From contig JBGTKH010000017.1 of NCBI GenBank assembly GCA_041744735.1, positions 1-5,854 on the forward strand: 5,854 bases of DNA. The letters run 5' to 3'. Position numbers and translations under genes: made by a program. This DNA comes from JBGTKH01 sp041744735 (GTDB lineage Bacteria > Planctomycetota > Planctomycetia > Pirellulales > Pirellulaceae). Below, one piece after another: positions 1 through 5,803 of the stretch. Positions within the stretch are counted from its first letter, which is position 1. Each line of letters opens with the position of its first letter. Below the pieces are notes generated by a model, which had not been told where the DNA came from, did no database searches, and worked only from the letters and a program-made list of their open reading frames with translations.

Positions 1-103
1 AACGGGGTCGGGTGTTCATAAATTCATTTTTTGCCGACAAGCGTAATACATTTCGAGAACCTCTTGCTCGCAAAAAATGAATTTCTGAACACCCGACCCC
101 GTT
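1..103. repeat. Long palindromic REP-like element, copy 1
   Basis: Positions 1-34 pair with 70-103 as a 34-bp inverted repeat with one mismatch (19 against 85). Four more pairs follow at 38-41 with 63-66, leaving a loop of about 21 nt. The outer tip is GGGGTCGGGTGT (4-15), mirrored at 89-100, and the inner arm is AT-rich (ATTCATTTTTTGC). The tip differs by one base in 12 from that of the second element at 4286-4372, and the right-hand 12 bases CCCGACCCCGTT (92-103) are identical in both. This structure is directly visible. That it belongs to a REP/RAYT-type family mobilised by a Y1 transposase is an inference from architecture; no transposase is in the window. The repeat starts at the window edge and may continue upstream. 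Confidence 0.85.
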
Positions 104-105
104 GC

Positions 106-110
106 GGAGG
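106..110 (+). promoter_or_regulatory. Ribosome binding site of the DUF4058 gene
   Basis: GGAGG lies nine bases before the ATG at 120. It fixes the start there rather than at the in-frame TTG at 102, which would fall inside the palindromic repeat and before the Shine-Dalgarno. It begins three bases after the end of the palindrome, so a transcript crossing the repeat would place a strong hairpin right beside the ribosome binding site. Confidence 0.75.
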
Positions 111-119
111 ATTCGTCGA

Positions 120-974
120 ATGCCATCGCCATTTCCCGGAATGGACCCGTTCTTGGAACATCCAGAGGTCTTTCCGTGCCTGCATCACGCATTGATCTTT
201 TGTCTGCAGGAGGCACTTCAGCCGCGCCTGCCCGATCCTTACTTTGCCAAAACGAGCGAGCGTGTCTGGATTGAATCGGCGGAGCGGTACGTCGAGCCCG
301 ACGTCGAAGTGATGCGGCGCGATCAGCGGCGTTCCGCACCGCAAGAGTCGTCGGGCGGCGTGGCGTTGGCAACCGCCTCGCGCTCCAAACTGGTGATTGT
401 CACCGTGCCGGAAGTGCCTGACGATGAATACCGGCAGCCGTTTCTAGACGTATATTCCTGGCAAGGTTCGGACAAACGACTGGTCACGTCCATTGAAGTC
501 CTCAGCTTGTCCAACAAAACCGCGGGACGGAAAGGCCGCGATTTGTATTTGCGGAAACAGGAAGAGTTACTCAACAGCAACGTGCACTTAGTCGAAATCG
601 ACCTGCTGCGAGGCGGCGAGCATACCACGGCGGTGCCCAGACATCAGGCCCTCGGGCAAGCCGGGCCGTTCGACTATCACGTGTCGATTCATTGCTTCGA
701 CGAGCCGACAAAGTTCTGCGTTTTTCCGATTCCCCTGCGTGAGCGGCTGCCGGAAATCGCCATTCCGCTGCTGCCCGGCGATCCGCCGGTGCCGATCGAC
801 CTGCAAGCCGTCTTCCAGCGGGCCTACGACTCGGGTCCTTATCATCGCGAAGTACGTTACTCCGAGGATTCAATCTTTCCGCCGCTCGCCCCCGATCAAA
901 CGCAATGGGCCAACGACGTGTTGCAGGCGAGTGGCAAGCGGACCGTCACCAACTCAAGAGCGAGCGAACTGTGA
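120..974 (+). CDS. DUF4058 family protein
   Basis: This is a 284-residue protein. It opens with MPSPFPGMDPFLE, the hallmark N-terminus of DUF4058 (common in cyanobacteria and planctomycetes), which together with GGAGG nine bases upstream sets the ATG start. Other family-like stretches are VEPDVEV (58-64), TSIEVLSLSNK (123-133), YLRKQEELL (143-151), HLVEIDLLRGG (156-166) and a proline-rich end, FPPLAPDQTQWANDVL (253-268). The order of a strand ending in E126, then Y..K near 143-146, then a hydrophobic strand ending EID (159-161) resembles the core of Uma2/PD-(D/E)XK-like proteins. A nuclease-type fold is my inference, and the family's function is not established. No signal peptide or membrane segment is visible, so it is probably cytoplasmic. 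The last 15 residues look like a loose extension. Its TGA overlaps the GTG start of the next gene, which implies translational coupling. Confidence 0.92.
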   Translation: MPSPFPGMDPFLEHPEVFPCLHHALIFCLQEALQPRLPDPYFAKTSERVWIESAERYVEPDVEVMRRDQRRSAPQESSGGVALATASRSKLVIVTVPEVPDDEYRQPFLDVYSWQGSDKRLVTSIEVLSLSNKTAGRKGRDLYLRKQEELLNSNVHLVEIDLLRGGEHTTAVPRHQALGQAGPFDYHVSIHCFDEPTKFCVFPIPLRERLPEIAIPLLPGDPPVPIDLQAVFQRAYDSGPYHREVRYSEDSIFPPLAPDQTQWANDVLQASGKRTVTNSRASEL

Positions 975-1201
975 TCGACATCGAAGACATCTGCGAACCG
1001 GAATGGGCGGAGTGGTATCGCTTGACGCCTCAAGAGCGTTGGGAGGAAAGCATGAAGTTATGGAGCACCTATCTTGCCCTGGGAGGATCACTTGACCCCG
1101 AGCCCGATACTCAAAGTCCTTTCTTCGATGCGGAAGAATGGCGTGAACTGTTTGCTGATGGGCGGCCAGGCGTGCGTGTTGTACGGCGCAGCGGAGTTTA
1201 G
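971..1201 (+). CDS. Small protein of unknown function overlapping both neighbours
   Basis: I do not recognise a named family. The frame reads 76 residues from GTG at 971, whose GTGA overlaps the stop of the DUF4058 gene. Only a weak AAGAG (956-960) precedes it, so coupling to upstream translation is likely. The N-terminal half is acidic and aromatic (EPEWAEWY, then TPQERWEESMKLWSTYL, helix-like). A turn-rich LGGSLDPEPDTQSPFFD follows, and the end is basic (GRPGVRVVRRSGV). I have an impression of similar short planctomycete proteins ending in VRRSGV, but this needs a search. An ATG at 1052 has GGAGG 5 nt ahead, but using it would cut off the ERWEES helix, so I prefer GTG 971. The last 110 nt are shared, in another frame, with the nucleotidyltransferase gene. 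The protein-like composition outside the overlap supports a real gene. Confidence 0.72.
   Translation: MIDIEDICEPEWAEWYRLTPQERWEESMKLWSTYLALGGSLDPEPDTQSPFFDAEEWRELFADGRPGVRVVRRSGV
1082..1086 (+). promoter_or_regulatory. Internal ribosome binding site for the nucleotidyltransferase gene
   Basis: GGAGG sits inside the small upstream gene, where it encodes part of its LGGS segment. It lies five bases before the TTG at 1092. It selects that TTG over the in-frame TTG at 1074, which has no such site and lies upstream of it. Confidence 0.6.
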
Positions 1202-1838
1202 CCGTGACACGGACTTGGCGATTCTAGCGGACGCGGAGAATCTCGGCCGGCTACAAAACGCGCTGGACGAACTACAAGCCGAGTGCATCGCAGTGCCGCC
1301 ATTCGAGGCCGCGTATTTGGAAATGGGACTGGCCGTGCATTTTCGTTGCCAACATGCCGAGGCGCGGAACATGCGCGTCGACGTGATGTCGAGGATGCGC
1401 GGCGTGGAGAACTTTCCTGCGTTATGGAGCCGTCGGACGACGTTCGCAGGCGGCGAGACGATCGACGCGCTTGCCCTGCCCGATTTGGTCCAAGCGAAGA
1501 AGACGCAGCGCGACAAAGACTGGCCAATGATCGCGCGTTTGGTCGAAGCGAACTTTTTTGCTAACGTAGATCATCCCACGCCGCAGCAAATCGACTTTTG
1601 GCTGCGTCAACTGCGCACGCCGTCACTGCTAATTTCCGTTGCCCAGAGATTCACTGCCGAGTGTGACCAAACAATCTTGGACCGGTCTTTATTGACGCTT
1701 GCCAAGGCGAACGATGTTGGCAGACTGGCCCAAGCACTCTATGAGGAGGAGCAACAAGAGCGTGAAGCCGATCGTCGGTACTGGTTGCCACTGAAACACG
1801 AGTTGTCGCGCTTGCGGCGATTGAAACGGTCGAAGTGA
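1092..1838 (+). CDS. Nucleotidyltransferase-fold protein, AbiEii-like
   Basis: This protein has 248 residues from a TTG start. Near the N-terminus LLMGGQACVLYGAA (21-34) followed by SRDTDLAIL (37-45) gives the Pol-beta-type nucleotidyltransferase signature: a GG motif, then D-x-D at 39 and 41. RVDVMS (95-100) supplies a plausible third carboxylate, D97. The segment LPDLVQAKKTQRDKDW (129-144) matches the lysine/arginine-rich motif that follows the core in AbiEii/AbiGii-type toxins and related proteins. All key residues appear intact, so it may transfer a nucleotide to a protein, RNA or small molecule; the substrate is unknown. The C-terminus (210-248) is charged and probably helical. It has no membrane segment. 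No AbiEi-like winged-helix antitoxin is adjacent. The partner candidates are the overlapping 76-residue protein and the DUF4058 protein. The overlap suggests coordinated translation. Confidence 0.83.
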   Translation: MTPSPILKVLSSMRKNGVNCLLMGGQACVLYGAAEFSRDTDLAILADAENLGRLQNALDELQAECIAVPPFEAAYLEMGLAVHFRCQHAEARNMRVDVMSRMRGVENFPALWSRRTTFAGGETIDALALPDLVQAKKTQRDKDWPMIARLVEANFFANVDHPTPQQIDFWLRQLRTPSLLISVAQRFTAECDQTILDRSLLTLAKANDVGRLAQALYEEEQQEREADRRYWLPLKHELSRLRRLKRSK

Positions 1839-1879
1839 AGCGGAAGTGTCAGCGGGTTCCCTTCCAACTTTGTGCTTTA

Positions 1880-1931
1880 GTCATTCGGTCTTCGTCATTC
1901 TTTCGTTACTCGTCATTGGGCATTCGTCATT
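1880..1931. repeat. Degenerate GTCATT direct repeats in the convergent gap
   Basis: GTCATT begins at 1880, 1894, 1912 and 1926, at spacings of 14, 18 and 14, with CATTCG variants between. It fills most of the 88-nt gap between the converging genes, and I see no convincing terminator there. On the minus strand the first unit reads AATGACG, and its TGA is the stop codon of the GH5 gene. I recall AATGACGAAT-like intergenic repeats in planctomycete genomes, but that is memory and not a search result. Confidence 0.6.
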
Positions 1932-3612
1932 TCACTGTCTGTCCAAACAACGCCTCGCGCATCCCAGGCACCGGCCGACCTTGCTTGTCGTCCCAGAATT
2001 TGAAGCCGGCTTTCCAGTCCCAGATGGCCCAGCCCATGTTGGCTTCGTCGAGTGCTTGTCGGAAGGTGGCGTAATAGCTGGCGCGGGATGCTGCGTCGGC
2101 TTTCTCGTAGCTGCCAAATTCGCCGAAATGGATCGGGCGGCCGTAGTAATCGGACCACTCCTTGGCCTCGGCGACCTGCGGGCGGAAGGCGCGCGGGCTG
2201 CACGGGTTTTGATCGCTGGGCAGTGTGTTGTACTGGTGCAGCCAATCGCGAACGTGTGGGCTCAGTGCCGCCGTCGAACTGGGGACCAGCGGCGCGGCGG
2301 GCGGGCCGGGGAATTGGATGCCGGTGATTTTCGTGTCGGGCCCGGACCAGCTTGCGCCTTGATGAGTGAAATAGAACGGATCGTAGCAGTGCACGCTGAC
2401 GATCACGTTCTGCTCGTCGTCGGGCAGTCGCAGCGACGGCAGTTCGCTCACTTGATTCCAGCGGCTGGGGCCGACGAAGATTGTGCGCTGCGGATTGCTC
2501 GTGCGAATCTGGCGAATCGTCTCGGCGTAGATCGGATTCATCATCGCGGTCGTGGCCGCGCCGTGCGGTTCGTTCAGTAGCTCGAACGCAACGCCCGTAC
2601 CGGACGATGCATAATGAGCCGCCACTTGCCGCCAGATCGCGTAGAACTTCTCGGTGTTCGCCGCGGGGTCATCGGTGAACTGGTCGAAGTGGTGCAAGTT
2701 GACGATCACGTTCAAGCCGCGCTCGACAGCGCTGTTGACCAGGAAGTCGGCCTTGGAAAATATCTCGTCGCGCAGTTGAAATTGCGGCGCCGGCCCGGCG
2801 TAGTGATGCCAGCCGACGGGCAACCGCACGTGGTCGAAGCCTTCCTTGCGAATGTGATCGAAATCGGCCGCCGTGTAATGAGCGCCCCAGTCTTGACCGG
2901 GCGGGGCTTCCAAATAGTTGCTGATGTTCACGCCCCGCATGTATTGCCTGGCGGCCTGATGAGCCGGCGTGTTGCGGTCCGTGATGCGTGCCATCTCGTG
3001 ATATCCTTCGGGACTCACAGCGCGAGCGAACAAACGCAAAGTGACCGGCACTTTTCCGCGCACCTTCAGAATTGCGGACAACGTTTGATTGTGCCACGTG
3101 CGAGCGTACCGCCGGCCATCGACTGCGGTGACTGAATCGGCGGCCGCTTCGACAACACCACCGCGGCTCTGCCAACCGGCGCGCCCGTCGTTGCCCTCTT
3201 CAAAGCTGCCGTTGACCAGCGTCGCGCCGTCGGTTTTCAGCGCGTCCCACAGAATCTCCTGACGGTAAAGCACGCCGGGCGAAGCTTCTTCCCACGCGCC
3301 CATCAACATCAACGTAACGTGACCGTCCGCGGCCGGCGTGAATTGAATGGTGAATTCACGCCACGCGCGATGCGTGACCGACAAGTTGACCGTGTACCCG
3401 CGCGGCCGTTCCGCTTCCGGCCGCCAATTCATGCGCTCGAGCGACCCGTTGCCGACGAGCAACCGCCCGCCATCAATCTCCCGCACTGGCTCGTCCGCCC
3501 ACAAATCCAGCCGCGCCGTTCCGGCGAGCTTCACGGGATTGGCCGCCGGCAAACCCGCCGCAACATGGACGGCGATAACAAACGCACTGAGCCCGCACAA
3601 GAACGTTTTCAT
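1927..3612 (-). CDS. Secreted glycoside hydrolase family 5 protein (probable endo-beta-glycanase)
   Basis: This 561-residue protein has a signal peptide at about 1-20 to 24. Residues 25-215 hold one or two beta-rich accessory modules, with an NGSFEE segment at 134-139 typical of galactose-binding-like or CBM-type domains. A complete GH5 barrel follows from about 224 (YMRGVNISNYLE). Visible landmarks are RLPVGW (R263), NLHHF (H307, H308), LLNEPHG (acid/base E348), SVHCYDPFYFTHQG (H408, Y410), HFGEFG (nucleophile E498) and GWAIWDWK (W531). Both catalytic glutamates are present, so retaining hydrolysis of a beta-glycan such as cellulose or mannan is expected; the exact substrate and GH5 subfamily cannot be read by eye. 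The ATG is preceded by AAGGAG and overlaps the stop of the ABC ATPase gene as ATGA, which points to co-translation. It acts outside the cytoplasm. Confidence 0.95.
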   Translation of the reverse strand: MKTFLCGLSAFVIAVHVAAGLPAANPVKLAGTARLDLWADEPVREIDGGRLLVGNGSLERMNWRPEAERPRGYTVNLSVTHRAWREFTIQFTPAADGHVTLMLMGAWEEASPGVLYRQEILWDALKTDGATLVNGSFEEGNDGRAGWQSRGGVVEAAADSVTAVDGRRYARTWHNQTLSAILKVRGKVPVTLRLFARAVSPEGYHEMARITDRNTPAHQAARQYMRGVNISNYLEAPPGQDWGAHYTAADFDHIRKEGFDHVRLPVGWHHYAGPAPQFQLRDEIFSKADFLVNSAVERGLNVIVNLHHFDQFTDDPAANTEKFYAIWRQVAAHYASSGTGVAFELLNEPHGAATTAMMNPIYAETIRQIRTSNPQRTIFVGPSRWNQVSELPSLRLPDDEQNVIVSVHCYDPFYFTHQGASWSGPDTKITGIQFPGPPAAPLVPSSTAALSPHVRDWLHQYNTLPSDQNPCSPRAFRPQVAEAKEWSDYYGRPIHFGEFGSYEKADAASRASYYATFRQALDEANMGWAIWDWKAGFKFWDDKQGRPVPGMREALFGQTVK

Positions 3613-4271
3613 CGAGCTCCTTCCAGACAGCCGCGATTCAGCAGAATCGTGCGCTGGGCGCAGGCGGCGGCTTGTTCTTCGTGAGTGACCAGCAGGATCG
3701 TGCCGCCCGAGGCGTGGAATTGGGACAGAAGCTGCAGCACGGCCGCGGCGTTCTGCGGGTCGAGGTTGCCGGTCGGTTCGTCGGCCAGCAGCAGCTTGGG
3801 GCGGTTCAGCAGGGCCCTCGCCATTGCCACGCGCTGACGTTCACCAGCGCTCAACTGGCCGGGGCGATGCAGGCGGCGATCGCTGAGCCCGAATTGTTCC
3901 AATAGTTCGTTGGCGTATGCTCGAACTGCAGGCTGCGAGTTCGACGGCGCGGCGACCAGCACATTGTCGAGCACCGAGAGATACGGCAACAGATGAAACA
4001 TCTGAAAGACGAAGCCCACGTTATCTGCGCGGAATTGTGCTCGATTGGCGGACGACATGCCCGACACGTTGCGGCCCCCGACCGTCACGCGGCCGGACGT
4101 CGGCAGTGCCAAACCGCCAATCAAGGCCAGTAACGTCGACTTGCCGCAGCCGCTAGGACCGCGGACCGCCACGAACTCGCCCTGCTGAATGTCGAGCGTT
4201 ACGTCATCCAGCGCGCGAACCTCGCGCTGAGCGGTTTGATACACCTTACTAACAGCTTCCAATGCAATCAT
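3609..4271 (-). CDS. ABC transporter ATP-binding protein, LolD/MacB-like
   Basis: The protein has 220 residues, the usual length for LolD/MacB/FtsE-type ATPases. It shows Walker A GPSGCGKST (38-46), Q-loop Q90, signature LSAGERQR (140-147, with A for the common second G), Walker B LLLADEP (160-166), D-loop GNLD (168-171) and switch H197. It should power a membrane permease, typically for lipoprotein release, efflux or envelope remodelling, but no permease gene is next to it in this window. The start MIALEAVSKVY was chosen by family alignment. Reading further upstream in frame runs through the palindromic repeat and into the neighbouring gene. No Shine-Dalgarno precedes this ATG, and the repeat ends 14 bases before it. 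The stop overlaps the GH5 start as ATGA. Confidence 0.93.
   Translation of the reverse strand: MIALEAVSKVYQTAQREVRALDDVTLDIQQGEFVAVRGPSGCGKSTLLALIGGLALPTSGRVTVGGRNVSGMSSANRAQFRADNVGFVFQMFHLLPYLSVLDNVLVAAPSNSQPAVRAYANELLEQFGLSDRRLHRPGQLSAGERQRVAMARALLNRPKLLLADEPTGNLDPQNAAAVLQLLSQFHASGGTILLVTHEEQAAACAQRTILLNRGCLEGAR
3617..3622 (-). promoter_or_regulatory. Ribosome binding site of the GH5 gene
   Basis: On the minus strand AAGGAG lies four bases before the ATG at 3612. It sits inside the last codons of the ABC ATPase gene and supports the ATGA-coupled start that yields the signal peptide MKTFLCGLSAF. Confidence 0.65.
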
Positions 4272-4285
4272 GGCGGTATGAATAA

Positions 4286-4372
4286 GGGGTCGGGAGTCTT
4301 TTTCATGTCGGCGAGTAATGATTCTGGCCACTGGAGTCGATCTCCGCCGACATGAAAAACACTCCCGACCCC
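4286..4372. repeat. Long palindromic REP-like element, copy 2
   Basis: Positions 4286-4313 pair with 4345-4372 as a 28-bp inverted repeat with one mismatch (4298/4360) and a loop of 31 nt. The tip GGGGTCGGGAGT differs by one base in 12 from that of the element at 1-103, and the CCCGACCCCGTT right end (to 4375) is identical. The body is different: TTTTTCATGTCGGCG here. It occupies most of the 118-nt gap between the anchored-protein gene and the ABC ATPase gene. No U-run follows the stem on either strand, so it is unlikely to be a simple intrinsic terminator. RAYT-type mobilisation is an inference. Confidence 0.85.
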
Positions 4373-4389
4373 GTTCTGTTGCGGCCAGC

Positions 4390-5748
4390 CTAACGCGGCC
4401 GCAGAACCAGCAGCGTGAGCACGAACAAGACAACGAGCGCCGCGACGACGCCGACACCGATCGTCACAGTTCCGTATTCTCGCTGAACACTTTCCGATGC
4501 ATTGCGTGCGGCGTTCGATGCGGCAGCGACCTTCTTTTCTTGTGCATTGCCGCTCGCCGGTGCCGCTTGCTTTACGGGTGCGCTACTGTTTTTTGGCTGA
4601 TCGACGATCGGAGTCTCTTGCACGGGTGGCGGCGGCGTTGCTGGAGTATCGACGACAGTCGGTTCGGTGCTGGCTACTTCCGTGTCGCTGGTGGCGGGCA
4701 CCGGCGGCTTCTCCGATTCAGGAGCCGACGACGGAATCAGCAACTCGGGGAAAAAACTGTCAGCGCCGAATTTGCCTTCGTTGCCCTCCTCCGTGCCAAA
4801 CTTGGCGGCCAGCTTCTCGGATGCCAGTTCCCAGTCGTAACGTACCAGCATGTCGGCACCGGGGTTCTGCTCTTTCACGGTGCACGAACAAGCGCCGCTG
4901 AGAAACTGAATGCAGTCGCCCAAGTTATCGCTGGTGATGCCTTTGCCAATGTACGGCGGCAGAGCCCGGCCGCGGCCGTACATCGCGAACACCATCGGAT
5001 CGTTGAAGTCTTTCAAATCACTTTCGACCGTCAACAGCGACCGCACGAACCACGCTTCCTTTGCATCCGTGCGTGAGACTTTGACAAAACCAACTTCGGG
5101 CTTGACCTGCTTGTCTTCGTTCGGCTGCGGAGCGGGCTCACCGAAGGCACTTGGCGGCGGCTGGAACAAGTTGACCTTGCCGTCGGCCACGGCCTTGATC
5201 AAATCGCGGACCTCTTTCTCGGCCGCTTGATTGGCCGTCTCGTCGTCGCACGTAAGCAACAGCAGCACGCCGGCACAGCCGCTTTCGAGCTGCTGAGCTA
5301 ACTGCTGACGCGCCGGCGATTCCACAAGCGACTTGACCGCAGCTTCGTCCAACGTCCCCGTGAACAACTCAACTCCCATCGGCGTGACGACCATGTGCGC
5401 GGGCAGCGCGCGGTCTTCACGCTTCAGCCAAGCTTGCTTGACATCCGGCGGAACGGATTTCAACTCCTTGTCTTTGCTCAGATCAACCGGCAAGGACACA
5501 AGATTAGCAGGCTGCTGCTCGTCGTCGACGTACTTGTTGACGATCTGATGAACGGGATTGTCGATCGGGCCGCTTGTTTCGTCGTAGAAGTAATAGATTT
5601 CGTACGGCGCCGGCTGCCAGCGATACATGGCGTAGCGATAGACGGGCGTGTCACACGCGCCGGCTTCGATGGGCAAGCCAACCGCCAATAGCACCGCCGC
5701 GAGTAGGCTTGTAAAGTTCACGCTCGAACGAAGACCCCGCGTAATCAT
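4390..5748 (-). CDS. Secreted, C-terminally membrane-anchored protein of unknown function
   Basis: This protein has 452 residues. The N-terminus carries a signal peptide (hydrophobic about 10-26) that would be cleaved near AGA-C32. C32 lies in a poor lipobox, so lipidation is possible but doubtful. The mature start CDTPVYRYAMYRWQPAPYE resembles a planctomycete family that I recall as CNVPVFRYALERW proteins, and the segment GTLDEAAVKSLVESPARQQ (131-149) fits it too; no function is known to me. Six cysteines follow the signal (32, 158, 167, 279, 287, 289), including a CSC. GRGRALPPYIGKG (258-270) looks conserved. Residues about 337-402 form a Pro/Thr/Ala-rich stalk. A single membrane helix (about 427-449) ends in RPR, so the body is probably periplasmic. 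The start is set by AAGGAGG five bases upstream. It lies first in the minus-strand cluster, 118 nt before the ABC ATPase. Confidence 0.85.
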   Translation of the reverse strand: MITRGLRSSVNFTSLLAAVLLAVGLPIEAGACDTPVYRYAMYRWQPAPYEIYYFYDETSGPIDNPVHQIVNKYVDDEQQPANLVSLPVDLSKDKELKSVPPDVKQAWLKREDRALPAHMVVTPMGVELFTGTLDEAAVKSLVESPARQQLAQQLESGCAGVLLLLTCDDETANQAAEKEVRDLIKAVADGKVNLFQPPPSAFGEPAPQPNEDKQVKPEVGFVKVSRTDAKEAWFVRSLLTVESDLKDFNDPMVFAMYGRGRALPPYIGKGITSDNLGDCIQFLSGACSCTVKEQNPGADMLVRYDWELASEKLAAKFGTEEGNEGKFGADSFFPELLIPSSAPESEKPPVPATSDTEVASTEPTVVDTPATPPPPVQETPIVDQPKNSSAPVKQAAPASGNAQEKKVAAASNAARNASESVQREYGTVTIGVGVVAALVVLFVLTLLVLRPR

Positions 5749-5753
5749 GACCG

Positions 5754-5760
5754 CCTCCTT
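5754..5760 (-). promoter_or_regulatory. Ribosome binding site of the anchored-protein gene
   Basis: AAGGAGG on the minus strand lies five bases before the ATG at 5748. It is the strongest Shine-Dalgarno in the window and fixes this start. Confidence 0.75.
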
Positions 5761-5774
5761 CTGTAAGTTCGTTC

Positions 5775-5783
5775 AAGATAGCA
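5775..5783 (-). promoter_or_regulatory. Possible extended -10 promoter element
   Basis: On the minus strand TGC-TATCTT gives an extended -10 (TGN plus four of six bases of TATAAT) about 27 bases before the start codon. A TTGTTG about 20 bases further up is poorly matched and over-spaced as a -35. It is plausible only by position and weak consensus. Planctomycete promoters are poorly described, so this is tentative. Confidence 0.25.
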
Positions 5784-5803
5784 TGATGGCACTGGCCCGG
5801 CAA

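Noticed and set aside
1..103. CRISPR array or intrinsic terminator at the palindromic repeats
   Set aside because: There is one inverted repeat per site with no direct-repeat/spacer pattern, and no U-run follows the stems.
102..119. TTG at 102 as start of the DUF4058 gene
   Set aside because: It lies in the end of the repeat and before the Shine-Dalgarno; the ATG at 120 gives the family's MPSPFPGMDP start.
16..372. Minus-strand open frames over the first repeat and the start of the DUF4058 gene
   Set aside because: They are antisense to the conserved DUF4058 N-terminus, and their ends lie within the palindrome; no protein-like features.
1842..1865. Terminator hairpin after the nucleotidyltransferase gene
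   Set aside because: Only a 5-bp stem (GGAAG/CTTCC) with a 14-nt loop and no T-run, which is too weak to call.
1846..2580. Long open frame on the plus strand opposite the GH5 gene
   Set aside because: It is antisense to the conserved GH5 barrel, shows no recognisable domain, and is explained by GC-rich codon bias on the other strand. The same holds for 2614-3135.
4381..4402. Inverted GCGGCC/GGCCGC around the stop codon of the anchored-protein gene
   Set aside because: A 6-bp GC-only match partly inside coding sequence and without a T-run is expected by chance in GC-rich DNA.
3609..4457. A longer N-terminus for the ABC ATPase starting at 4457
   Set aside because: The extra 62 residues read through the palindromic repeat and the 3' end of the upstream gene, are Arg/Cys/Ser-rich, and are absent from the family, which begins near MIALE.
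4318..5076. Plus-strand open frame of about 250 codons opposite the anchored-protein gene
   Set aside because: It starts inside the palindromic repeat, is antisense to a gene with a good ribosome binding site, signal peptide and membrane helix, and has an unnatural composition.
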